A DNA stretch of 64,000 nt from Candidatus Thiosymbion sp. (GTDB lineage: Bacteria; Pseudomonadota; Gammaproteobacteria; Chromatiales; Chromatiaceae): assembly GCA_018435665.1 (NCBI GenBank), contig JAHDND010000007.1, forward strand, positions 84,357 to 148,356. Reading direction: 5' to 3'. The notes below the pieces were generated by a model. The model was given only the letters and a program-made list of their open reading frames with translations. It was not told where the DNA came from and ran no database searches. Below, in pieces: positions 11,896-20,559 of this stretch (the stretch's first letter is position 1; the number at the start of each line of letters is the position of its first letter). A program made the position numbers and the translations under genes.

Positions 11896-12710
11896 ACGCG
11901 GCGCTGACCCGCTTCATCGAGACCCGCGAGGCCCTGCGCGACGCCCTGGAGTGCGAGGAATTCGTCCTGCACTACCAGCCGCAGATCGACCTGCGCACCG
12001 GACGCCTGGTGGGGGTCGAGGCCTTGGTGCGTTGGCAGCGGCCCGAGGTGGGGCTGGTCATGCCGGGGGCGTTCATCGACGTCGCCGAGGAGAGTGGCCT
12101 GATCGTGCCCCTGGGCCGTTGGGTCTTGGTGGAGGCCTGTCGCCAGGCCGCCGCCTGGCGGGCCAGCGGCTGGCCGGACCTGGTGGTGGCGGTGAATATC
12201 TCCGCCGCCCAGTTTCGCCATGCGCGGATCGGCGCCGAGGTGCTGGCGGTATTGGCCGCGACCGGCCTGGCCCCCGCCGGCCTGGAAGTGGAACTGACCG
12301 AATCGATCCTGTTGGAGGGGCGGGAGGCGGCCCTGGCCACGGTGGCGCAATGGCAGGCGCGGGGCATCCAGTTGGCCATCGACGACTTTGGCACCGGCTA
12401 TTCCAGCCTGGCCTATCTCAAGCGCTTCGCCGCCGACAAGATCAAGATCGACCGCTCCTTCATCGTCGGCATGGCCGAGGATGACGCGGATCGCGCCATC
12501 GTCCAGGCGATCATCGACCTGGCCGGGGGGCTGAAGCTGCGGACCATCGCCGAGGGGGTGGAGGAGGCGAGCCTGGCCCGTCAACTCCAGCTCATGGGCT
12601 GCGACGAGGCCCAGGGCTATCTGTACGCGCCGCCCCTGGCGGTGGCGGAACTGGAGGGGTGGTTGCGGGCGCGGGAGGTATCATCGGTGGTTTGCTGTAA
12701 GGCCTGCTGA
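11892..12710 (+). CDS. Stand-alone EAL-domain c-di-GMP phosphodiesterase (deletion derivative)
   Basis: 272 residues. All catalytic landmarks of active EAL enzymes are visible: GVEALVRW, AVNISAAQF, ELTESILL, IDDFGTGYSSLAYL, KIKIDRSF, EGVEE and DEAQGYLY. It should hydrolyse c-di-GMP to pGpG. No sensor or membrane domain remains in frame. Its DNA is very close to bases 15241-16035, the EAL part of the next gene, so this is a tandem paralogue. The start ATG overlaps the stop of the PAS remnant. Activity would now be set by expression and coupling rather than by an attached sensor. Confidence 0.85.
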   Translation: MNAALTRFIETREALRDALECEEFVLHYQPQIDLRTGRLVGVEALVRWQRPEVGLVMPGAFIDVAEESGLIVPLGRWVLVEACRQAAAWRASGWPDLVVAVNISAAQFRHARIGAEVLAVLAATGLAPAGLEVELTESILLEGREAALATVAQWQARGIQLAIDDFGTGYSSLAYLKRFAADKIKIDRSFIVGMAEDDADRAIVQAIIDLAGGLKLRTIAEGVEEASLARQLQLMGCDEAQGYLYAPPLAVAELEGWLRAREVSSVVCCKAC

Positions 12711-12723
12711 GGAAGCGGTTTGG

Positions 12724-15700
12724 ATGCAATTAGGTGCGACCATGACTTACCCCTTACTCCGCGTCGTCCGGACCCGGCGCCTCCTCCCGGTGTGGATGCT
12801 CGCCGCGGCCCTCGCGGTCGGATGGTTCATGCCCCTGGCCCTGGCGGCCGGGACCTCGACCACGCCCGTCCCCGGTGATGCCGGCAGCGCGCGCCCTGCC
12901 GCAACCCAGGGAACTGATCACCAGGGCGTGCTCATTCTCTCCGGGGTGCAGTACGGCCTCCCGGTGGCGGAGGCCTTGATCGGCGGGACCGTGGCCGCCC
13001 TGACGGACAAGGGCGTCAGCATCAACGACATTTACGTTGAAATGCTCGACCTCGTCCGCAACGATGATCCGCGCTGGCGGGCCGGGCTGGCCAGCCTGTT
13101 GCGCGACAAGTTCGACAAGAAGGCCATCGGCCTCGTGATCGCCTCGAACCAGGCGGCACTGGACTTTCTGGCGCAGGAGGGCCAGGACCTCGCGCCACCC
13201 GGTACGCCGGTGCTGTCAGCCCTCCTCGGGAACCCGGACGTGGCCTGGCGCGGGTCACCGCGCCCGGTCCATAACCTCATCAACCGCTACGACATCGCCG
13301 GGACGATTCGCTACGGTCTCGCCCTCTTTCCGCGGACGCGGCGTCTGCTCGTCGTGGCGGGTGCGGACGAGCAGTCCTCTCCCTTCTTCGCGCAGGCCGA
13401 CGCCGCACTCGCCGCGCTGCCTGGCCAACGGGAGATCGAAGACACCGCGGCGCTGTCCCACGACGAGATGCTGCAACGCGTCTCGGCGTTGCCGCCCGAT
13501 ACCCTCGTGCTCTTGGGTAGCTATTTCAAAGACCGGACGGGGCGCCCCTTCATTCCGGTGGAGGTCGCCGCCGAAGTCGCCAAGCGGGCGAATGCCCCGG
13601 TATTGGCGCTTTACGATGCCCACGTCCGCGAAGGTCTGACCGGCGGTTCGGTCGTGCCCACCGCGACGGTCGGCCGGCGCGCCGGCGAAATCGGCTTCGA
13701 TCTTCTCACCGGCGTCCGCCGGCTCAATGCCGACGACACCGACGACACCGTGCCGCCGCAGCCGCTGTTCGACTGGTTACAACTCCAACGCTGGGGCGCC
13801 GACCCCGCCAAGCTCCCCGCGGACACCGAGTTCCTGAACCGCCCACGGACGCTGTGGAACGATTACCGCGACGCCGTCATCGCCGCGTCGGCGGCATTGC
13901 TGGTGTTGACGACCCTGGTCGTCGCCCTGGCCGTCGAGAACCGTCGTCGCAAGCGGGCCCAGGCCGCCCTGGGCGAGAGCGAGCTGCGCTACCGCACCAT
14001 TGTCGACAGCGTTGTCGATGCCATTTTCGTCCTGGACCAGGCGGGCCACTTCCTCGCCGTCAACGATCATGCCTGCCGGCAGTATGGCTACACCCGCGAT
14101 GAGTTCCTGAAGCTCCACATCACCGCCATCGACACCCCGGAGGATGCCGTCCATGCCCCGGCCCGCCTGGCGGTGCTCGACCGCGACGGCCGCGCTACAT
14201 TCGAGGCCCGGCACCAGGATGCCCAGGGCCACCCCCTGGCGGTCGAGATCCGGTCGAGCAAGATCCTCTACAACGGGCAGCCGGCCATGCTCAGCGTGGT
14301 GCGGGACGTCACCGAACGCCAACGGGCGGAGGCCGAGCTGCGCGAGAGCGAGGAACGCTTCCGCACTCTCTTCGAGGAAACCCGCCAGCCTCTGGCGCTG
14401 ATGGAGGACGGCCGCTTCATCGCCGCCAACCCGGCGTCCCTGGCCGTGCTGCGCCTGGAACGGCCGGAGCAACTCATCGGGCATACTCCCGGGGATTTTT
14501 CGCCTCCCTGTCAGCCCGATGGCCAGACGTCCGCCGCGAAGGCCGCCGAGATGATCCGCATCGCCTGTGAGGAAGGCGCCCACGAGTTCGAGTGGGAACA
14601 TGTGCGACCCGATGGCGAGCGCTTTCCGGCCATCATTCTCCTCACCGCCATCAGCGAGCGCCAGCGGACCCTGCTGCATGTGGTCTGGCGCGACATCAGC
14701 GCCCAGAAGCAGGCCCAAGCGCGGGCCGAATACCTGGCCTACTTCGATGCCCTCACCGGCCTGCCCAACCGGACGCTGGGCCTGGACCGTCTGACCAAAA
14801 CACTCGCACAGGCCCAGCACCACCGGCGCCCCCTGGCCCTGCTCTACCTCGACCTGGATCGCTTCAAGCACGTCAACGACCGTTATGGTCATCTCCAGGG
14901 CGACCGTCTGCTACAACAGCTCACGTTGCGTCTGTCCCGCGACCTGCGGGCGGAAGACACCCTGTGCCGCCTGGCGGCGGATGAATTCATGCTGGTCCTG
15001 CCGGAGGTGCGGTGTGACCGGCCCCTGACGGACCTGGCCCACCTCTGCGAGCGCCTGATCGCCCTGGGCAGCGAGCCCTTCGACCTCGACGGTTACCAGG
15101 TGTCTGTCGGCCTGTCGATCGGCGCCGCCCTGTACCCGCGGGATGGCACGGACGGCGAGACCCTGATGCGTCATGCCGACATCGCCCTCCAAGCCGCCAA
15201 GCATGCCGGGCGCCAGACCTACCGCTTTTTCGAGCCGGCCATGAACGCGGCGCTGACTCGCTTCCTCCAGACCCGTGACGATTTACGCGCGGCCCTGGAA
15301 CGCGAGGAGTTCGTCCTGCACTACCAGCCGCAGCTCGAGCTGGAGACCGGGCGCCTGGTGGGGGTCGAGGCCCTGGTCCGCTGGCAGCGGCCCGGGGTGG
15401 GGCTGGTTCAGCCGGACGAGTTCATCGATGTCGCCGAGGACAGTGGGCTGATCGTCCCCCTCGGTGGCTGGGTGCTGCGGGAGGCCTGTTGCCAGGCCGC
15501 CGCCTGGCGGGCGGCGGGTTGGCCCGACCTGGTGGTGGCGGTGAATATCTCCGCCGTCCAGTTTCGCCGCGGGTCGCTCGGCGCCGAGGTGCTGGCGATA
15601 CTGGAAGAAACCGGCCTCCCCCCCGCCGGCCTGGAATTGGAACTGACCGAATCCCTGCTGCTGGAGGGGCAGGAGGCGGCGCTGGCCACGGTGGCCCAGT

Positions 15701-16035
15701 GGCAGGCGCGGGGCATCCAGTTGGCCATCGACGACTTTGGCACCGGCTATTCCAGCCTGGCCTATCTCCAGCGCTTCGCGGTCGACAAGGTCAAGATCGA
15801 CCGCTCCTTCATCCTCGGGATGGCCGAGGATGACGCGGCTCGCGCCATCGTCCAGGCGATCATCGACCTGGCCAGGGGGTTGAAACGGCGGACCCTCGCC
15901 GAGGGGGTGGAGGAGGAGAGCCTGGCGAGTCAGCTCCGCGCCATGGGCTGCGACGAGGCCCAGGGTTATCTGTATGCCCGGCCCTTGGCGGCGGCGGACC
16001 TGGAGCGGTGGCTGAGGGCGCGGGAGGTGTCCTGA
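12724..16035 (+). CDS. Periplasmic-binding-domain / PAS / degenerate GGDEF / EAL membrane protein
   Basis: 1103 residues. An export segment (residues 20-42) is followed by a periplasmic domain resembling the ABC_sub_bind solute-binding family (GVLILSGVQYGLPVAEALI), a membrane helix near 385-405, two PAS domains (starting ELRYRTIVDSVVDAIF and EERFRTLFEETRQPLAL), a GGDEF-family domain and an EAL domain. The cyclase signature is AADEF instead of GGDEF, so cyclase activity is probably lost. The RxxD inhibitory site (RAED) five residues before it is kept. The EAL domain has all catalytic motifs (GVEALVRW, ELTESLLL, IDDFGTGYSS, KVKIDRSF). I infer a ligand-controlled phosphodiesterase whose GGDEF-like domain acts as a regulator. 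GAGGA precedes the ATG; a second ATG six codons on is possible. Confidence 0.85.
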   Translation: MQLGATMTYPLLRVVRTRRLLPVWMLAAALAVGWFMPLALAAGTSTTPVPGDAGSARPAATQGTDHQGVLILSGVQYGLPVAEALIGGTVAALTDKGVSINDIYVEMLDLVRNDDPRWRAGLASLLRDKFDKKAIGLVIASNQAALDFLAQEGQDLAPPGTPVLSALLGNPDVAWRGSPRPVHNLINRYDIAGTIRYGLALFPRTRRLLVVAGADEQSSPFFAQADAALAALPGQREIEDTAALSHDEMLQRVSALPPDTLVLLGSYFKDRTGRPFIPVEVAAEVAKRANAPVLALYDAHVREGLTGGSVVPTATVGRRAGEIGFDLLTGVRRLNADDTDDTVPPQPLFDWLQLQRWGADPAKLPADTEFLNRPRTLWNDYRDAVIAASAALLVLTTLVVALAVENRRRKRAQAALGESELRYRTIVDSVVDAIFVLDQAGHFLAVNDHACRQYGYTRDEFLKLHITAIDTPEDAVHAPARLAVLDRDGRATFEARHQDAQGHPLAVEIRSSKILYNGQPAMLSVVRDVTERQRAEAELRESEERFRTLFEETRQPLALMEDGRFIAANPASLAVLRLERPEQLIGHTPGDFSPPCQPDGQTSAAKAAEMIRIACEEGAHEFEWEHVRPDGERFPAIILLTAISERQRTLLHVVWRDISAQKQAQARAEYLAYFDALTGLPNRTLGLDRLTKTLAQAQHHRRPLALLYLDLDRFKHVNDRYGHLQGDRLLQQLTLRLSRDLRAEDTLCRLAADEFMLVLPEVRCDRPLTDLAHLCERLIALGSEPFDLDGYQVSVGLSIGAALYPRDGTDGETLMRHADIALQAAKHAGRQTYRFFEPAMNAALTRFLQTRDDLRAALEREEFVLHYQPQLELETGRLVGVEALVRWQRPGVGLVQPDEFIDVAEDSGLIVPLGGWVLREACCQAAAWRAAGWPDLVVAVNISAVQFRRGSLGAEVLAILEETGLPPAGLELELTESLLLEGQEAALATVAQWQARGIQLAIDDFGTGYSSLAYLQRFAVDKVKIDRSFILGMAEDDAARAIVQAIIDLARGLKRRTLAEGVEEESLASQLRAMGCDEAQGYLYARPLAAADLERWLRAREVS

Positions 16036-16090
16036 GGCGCGGCGTCGGGGGCTGGCGCTGGACTGTTGGGCTCTGGCCGAAAATCAGTCG

Positions 16091-19000
16091 CTAAGCCTTG
16101 ACCCCGTTTCCGCCCGTCAGTACCGCTTCCGCCAGACAAACCCGATTCCGTCCCCCGGCCTTGGCGGCATAGAGGGCATCATCGACCCGCTTGAGCCACT
16201 GGGCGGATGTCTCCTGGGGGCGATATTCCGCCACGCCAAAGCTGGAGGTGACCTGGCCGACCTCGGGGAAGGGTTCCCCAGCGACCAGTTGCCGCAGTTT
16301 CTCCGCCAGCTTGACGGCGTCCTCGCCACGCGTGTGCGGCAACAGCACCATGAACTCCTCGCCCCCCCAGCGGGCAAGCACGTCAACGGCGCGCACCTGG
16401 TCCTGGATGCGTCGGGTCAGTGCGATCAGGACCTGGTCGCCAACCGGATGGCCATGGGTGTCGTTGATCTCCTTGAAATGATCGAGATCGAACAGCATCA
16501 GGGACAGGGGTTGCTTGCGATAGCGCGCCACCCGGCGGATCTCGGCGGTCAGGGCCTCCTCGAAGTGATGCCGGTTCCAGACCCCGGTGAGGCTGTCGGT
16601 CGTGGCCAGGCGTTGCAGTTCGCGGTTGGCGGCCTGGAGTTCGCGGTTGGCGGCCTCGGCGGCCGCCCGCGCCTGCTGCAACGCCTCCTCGGCCGCCTTG
16701 CGTTGAGAGATATCGCGGGTCGTGGCCAGCAGGCGGGAGTGGCCGTCGATCAGGCACAGACTGAGACTGATTTCGGCCCAAAAGTGACTGCCGTCGCGCC
16801 GGCGTACCAGCCATTCGAAGGTTTGCGGTCCCTCGGTCTGTACACGCTTGTTGTGTTCCAAGGCGTCGGCCAGGGAATAGGGGGGTACCCCGGCCAGGAG
16901 GGCGCCGAAGCCCGCGGCCAGCACCGCCTCGCGGCTGCCGCCATACTGCTGCAACACGCGTTCATTGACGTCGAGGACCCGTCCATCCTCCGGGTCCTGG
17001 ATCAGGATGCCTTCGCTGACGCTGTTGAAGATGGTGCGGTAGCGGCTTTCGCTCTCCTGCAGGGCGGCGTTGGCGGCTTGGATCTCGGCGGTGCGGGTCT
17101 GGACCTGTGCCTCCAGGTTCGCCCGCTCGGCCTCCAGGGCGGCCTGGGCCGCCCGGACCTCGGTCTGGTCGTGCAGACTGACCACGATGCCGGCGACCGC
17201 GCCCTGCTCCCGGTAGGGCTGTAGCATGACCTCGAGCCAGCGCTCCTGGCCCGTGGGGTCGTTGCCGTGGAAGGTGAAGTGCCGCGTCGCGCCGGCGAGG
17301 CTGGCCTCCAGGTGCGGCGTGATCTCGGCGTAGATCGCTGGCAGCTCCACCTCCGCGACCCGCCGCCCCGCCAGCCGCGCCGGCGTGCTGCCATGAAAGG
17401 CCGCAAAGGCGGGATTGACCATCCGGTAACGTAGGTCGCGGTCGATGAACATCAGCATGTCGCTGGCGGTCTCGACGGTCTGCTGGTAGCGCCGCAGGGC
17501 CAGCTCCGCGCGCTTGCGCGCGGTGATGTCGGCCACGATGCCCTCCAGGCGCTGGGCCAGGCCCTGGGCGTCGATGTAGAAACGCCCCAGGTCGCTGATC
17601 CAGCGTTCGGTCCCGTCCGACCGCCGGATGCGGTATTCCTTCGCGTAATCGTCGCCCGTCGCCCGGGCCTCGCGGTCCTCGTCCTCCACGCCCGCGCGGT
17701 CCCGCGGATGCAGGCAGGCCAGCCAGGTCGCATAGCTCGGCGGGGCCTCCGGCGGGAGGCCGAAGATCGCGCGGAAGGTGTCGGACCAGACGACCTCGTC
17801 GGTCGCCAGGTCCCAGTGGTAGGCCCCCAGGTGGGCGCCGGCGAGGGCCAGGCGCAGGCGTTCCTCGCTGCGTTGCAGGCGCTCCTCGGTTTCCTTCTGG
17901 GCGGTAATGTCGATGTGGGTGCCGAGCATGTACAGCGGTTGGCCGTGGGGGTCGCGTTCGACGACGAGGCCGCGATCGAGGACCCATTTCCAGCCCCCGT
18001 CCTTGCAGCGCAGCCGATGGACGGATTCGTAGACGGGGGTGGCGCCGGCCAGGTGGGCCTGGACCGCCGCCAGGGTCGGCGGCAGGTCGTCGGGGTGGAC
18101 GCGGGTGGACCAGTCGTCGAGGTGGGTGCCAATCTCGCCTTCCGCATAGCCCAGCATCGCCTTCCAGCCGGGGGAGTAGTCCGCGGCGTTGGTATCGATA
18201 TGCCAGTACCAGACCCCTTGACTGACGCCATCCAGGACGGCCTTCATGCGTTGCTCGTCCTGGTGCTGGCGCTCCTGCTCCAGCCGCTCGGCCCGGACCT
18301 GGGCCAGCGCGGACTCGCTCAGGTCCCGTTGCCGCAGGAGCTTGCGAAAGAAGAAGACGCCGACGGCCAGCAGCGCCAGGACGCTCGCCGCGACCACGAG
18401 CAGGGGCCTCGTCACGTGCCAGCTCGACTGCCAGATCTCGGTGGCGGAGATGTGAGTGACCAGCTTCCAGGTCTCGGCGACCTGGACGTGACCTTCCTGC
18501 AGGCTGGCGGGGTCAATGGTGGTCCAGCTCCAGAGGCCGCTGGCGGTGAGGATTTGACCGTCGGGCTGGGCGCTGATCCGTGCCCATTCCTGGGGGTGGC
18601 GTTGGCCGAGTTTGGCGTCGCGTCCGAACATGAAGCCCCAGGCATCCCGGGACTCGGGCGCCATCAGCCAGTAGCCGGCCGGATTCAGTAGCATGGGGTG
18701 CGATTCGTGACCCGGCGGGGTGAGCTGCCGCAGGTGGTCGAGGAGGGACTGGGCCAGATAGTTGATGACGAGTAATCCCTGGTCGCGCCCGTCGACGACG
18801 GGCAGGCGGATCGCCATCCGGATCATCGGCTTGTAGGGGACGTCGACGACCTCGTGCTCGATGTTCAGGTCGCCGGGCGAGAGATAGATCGCGCCCGGCG
18901 CCAGGCGGATCGCCTCCTGGAAGTAGTAGCGGGCCGATTTGTCCTGCAGGTCTTGCGCCGGGACGATGACCGGACCCTGTAGCGTGGCGTTGACGCGGGC

Positions 19001-19333
19001 CAGCTCCAGGCCGGTGGCGCTGAGCCAGCGGGCCTTGTCGTAGAGGGGGTTGAGGATGGCCAGGGTCAGGAGTTGCTGTGCCATCAGAGTTCGCGCCTGC
19101 GCTGGCGGCACCTTGAAGGCCTGGTTGATTCCCGGCTCCCGGACCAGGCCGCGGAGGTGGTTCAGCGGGGTGTCCAGGGCACTGAGGGCGGCGTCGGCGC
19201 CGTTGGCCAGGAAGCCGGATTCGGTGATCTTCAGTTTGTCCAGTTCTGCCCGGTGGTGGGTCAGTCCGAGGCCAAGCGCGACCAGGATCACTAGGGCGGC
19301 GGGGGGCAGGAAGTAGGTGGCAAAGGACTTCAT
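16091..19333 (-). CDS. Membrane-bound multi-PAS diguanylate cyclase
   Basis: 1080 residues. A membrane helix (residues 5-24), a large periplasmic Cache-type sensing region, and a second helix (LLVVAASVLALLAVGVFFF) are followed by about four PAS/PAC modules, with a coiled coil (ERANLEAQVQTRTAEIQAAN) between the third and fourth. The C-terminal GGDEF domain has an intact GGEEF (near residue 992) and the RAVD inhibitory site five residues before it. It should make c-di-GMP under feedback control. It overlaps the small membrane-protein gene by four bases (ATGA) and converges with the EAL gene cluster, so a synthase and phosphodiesterases lie end to end. Confidence 0.87.
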   Translation of the reverse strand: MKSFATYFLPPAALVILVALGLGLTHHRAELDKLKITESGFLANGADAALSALDTPLNHLRGLVREPGINQAFKVPPAQARTLMAQQLLTLAILNPLYDKARWLSATGLELARVNATLQGPVIVPAQDLQDKSARYYFQEAIRLAPGAIYLSPGDLNIEHEVVDVPYKPMIRMAIRLPVVDGRDQGLLVINYLAQSLLDHLRQLTPPGHESHPMLLNPAGYWLMAPESRDAWGFMFGRDAKLGQRHPQEWARISAQPDGQILTASGLWSWTTIDPASLQEGHVQVAETWKLVTHISATEIWQSSWHVTRPLLVVAASVLALLAVGVFFFRKLLRQRDLSESALAQVRAERLEQERQHQDEQRMKAVLDGVSQGVWYWHIDTNAADYSPGWKAMLGYAEGEIGTHLDDWSTRVHPDDLPPTLAAVQAHLAGATPVYESVHRLRCKDGGWKWVLDRGLVVERDPHGQPLYMLGTHIDITAQKETEERLQRSEERLRLALAGAHLGAYHWDLATDEVVWSDTFRAIFGLPPEAPPSYATWLACLHPRDRAGVEDEDREARATGDDYAKEYRIRRSDGTERWISDLGRFYIDAQGLAQRLEGIVADITARKRAELALRRYQQTVETASDMLMFIDRDLRYRMVNPAFAAFHGSTPARLAGRRVAEVELPAIYAEITPHLEASLAGATRHFTFHGNDPTGQERWLEVMLQPYREQGAVAGIVVSLHDQTEVRAAQAALEAERANLEAQVQTRTAEIQAANAALQESESRYRTIFNSVSEGILIQDPEDGRVLDVNERVLQQYGGSREAVLAAGFGALLAGVPPYSLADALEHNKRVQTEGPQTFEWLVRRRDGSHFWAEISLSLCLIDGHSRLLATTRDISQRKAAEEALQQARAAAEAANRELQAANRELQRLATTDSLTGVWNRHHFEEALTAEIRRVARYRKQPLSLMLFDLDHFKEINDTHGHPVGDQVLIALTRRIQDQVRAVDVLARWGGEEFMVLLPHTRGEDAVKLAEKLRQLVAGEPFPEVGQVTSSFGVAEYRPQETSAQWLKRVDDALYAAKAGGRNRVCLAEAVLTGGNGVKA

Positions 19334-19743
19334 GCCGGTGTGTCCGGAGAAAGAGGACGGTTTCGCGGCCGGCGGGTCGGTCCCAGCGGGGCGCTGCTCG
19401 TTGACGGCAGGGCGGTGGCCGGCGCCAAGCGTGGGGTGGGCGGCGCCAGCGTTGGGAGGTTGGCCAGAGCCGCGTCAAACTTCAGGTCGGCGATGGCCGC
19501 GCCAAGGGCCTGGGTGGCGGCCGCACCCGGGGTCACGGCCAGGGCCGGGGCCAACTCGTCGAACAGGTCGACGGCGGCCAGATTGTGTCGCGCCAGGGCG
19601 TCGCGCAGGGCCAGGCCGCGGTCCTTGATCAGTTGGTCCTGATAAACCTGGGTGACGAAGAAGGTGCTTGGCAGGCCAATGACCAGGGCCAGGAGGCCGA
19701 AGCCCAGGGCCAATTGATGACGAAAGTGGCGTGGGAAGGGCAT
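19330..19743 (-). CDS. Small single-pass membrane protein coupled to the diguanylate cyclase
   Basis: 137 residues. One membrane helix near the N-terminus (HQLALGFGLLALVIGLPSTFF) is followed by a short helical region and a disordered Pro-rich tail. The segment TQALGAAIADLKFDAALANL resembles the end of the kinase fragment at the start of the window (AALGQAIQQLRFAEALSLL), which suggests a shared helical module from phosphorelay proteins. It is translationally coupled to the following cyclase (ATGA) and may be an accessory sensor subunit. I do not recognise a named family. It could also be the surviving 5' end of a broken sensor gene. Confidence 0.6.
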   Translation of the reverse strand: MPFPRHFRHQLALGFGLLALVIGLPSTFFVTQVYQDQLIKDRGLALRDALARHNLAAVDLFDELAPALAVTPGAAATQALGAAIADLKFDAALANLPTLAPPTPRLAPATALPSTSSAPLGPTRRPRNRPLSPDTPA

Positions 19744-19770
19744 GACGGGGCGTCCTCAGGCAGGATCACG

Positions 19771-20559
19771 TCAGGATCCCCGCCACCCGGGTTTATCAGG
19801 AGGGAGGTCGGCCCCTGGCGGTGATGCGGCTGAGGGCGGTTGCTCCCTGGGGCACGGGATACTGTGCCAGGCGGGGCCATCCGGGGTGACGATCAACCGA
19901 TCCTGTGGCTCTCGCGAGCGAACAAACACGGGCCCGACAGGGGTGAGGGTCAACCTGAGAAAAATTCTAGCTGATAGCCCGGGAACGACAAGAGTGAACG
20001 GCAAAAGGAAAGCCTGAGGGTGGGGATTGTGGCGCGTCCTGGGGCGCGGCGGGCTAACAGGAGCCTCACGGCGCCAGCGGCGACCGCTGGGTGGATAGAG
20101 GGCGCGCACCATGGCGGTGACCACGCCGCGGATGCGCAGCTCCTGGCCCTCGCGCGGGTAGAGCGGGGGGAAGTCGGGGTGATGGGCGCACAGCCAGTAG
20201 CGGGCGCCCTGGCGGCGCAGCTCGCGGAGCAGGGTCTGGCCATCGAGCTCGGCCCAGACCAGGTCGCCCGCCTTCGGCGGCAGGCCACGGTGGACGATCA
20301 GGATGTCCCCGGCGCGGATGCCCCGGTCCTGGAGGGCATCGTCGGGGAGGGTGACGAAGGTGGTGGCCCCCGGGTCGGTGACCAGGTAGTCGTTGAGGTC
20401 GAGGACGCCCTCGGCATAGTCCTCCGCCGGGGAGGGGAAGCCGGCGGAGACCTTGTGGGCGAAGATCGGCCGGGCGAAGGGGGGCGGTAGCTCGCGCGGT
20501 GACGCTTCGGCTGGGTTAGACCCAGGCCACTGAGGGGCTAAGCTAGGGGCATGGAGCAT
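19771..20559 (-). CDS. UmuD/LexA-like S24 family protein lacking the Ser-Lys dyad, with extended C-terminus
   Basis: 263 residues from the ATG at 20559. The first 135 residues match UmuD: SAGFPSPAEDY (cleavage-site region), LDLNDYLVTDPGATTFV, GIRAGDILIV, GDLVWAELDGQ and RGVVTAMVRAL. By alignment to E. coli UmuD from memory, the catalytic Ser60 position (GDSM) is occupied by alanine (DDAL) and Lys97 by arginine (LLREL). The cysteine before the scissile glycine is alanine. The protein should therefore not cleave itself. UmuD normally ends near residue 139. About 120 Pro/Arg-rich residues here look like read-through past a lost stop. No umuC lies near. It may be decaying or act as a non-cleavable binding protein. 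Confidence 0.6.
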   Translation of the reverse strand: MLHAPSLAPQWPGSNPAEASPRELPPPFARPIFAHKVSAGFPSPAEDYAEGVLDLNDYLVTDPGATTFVTLPDDALQDRGIRAGDILIVHRGLPPKAGDLVWAELDGQTLLRELRRQGARYWLCAHHPDFPPLYPREGQELRIRGVVTAMVRALYPPSGRRWRREAPVSPPRPRTRHNPHPQAFLLPFTLVVPGLSARIFLRLTLTPVGPVFVRSREPQDRLIVTPDGPAWHSIPCPREQPPSAASPPGADLPPDKPGWRGS

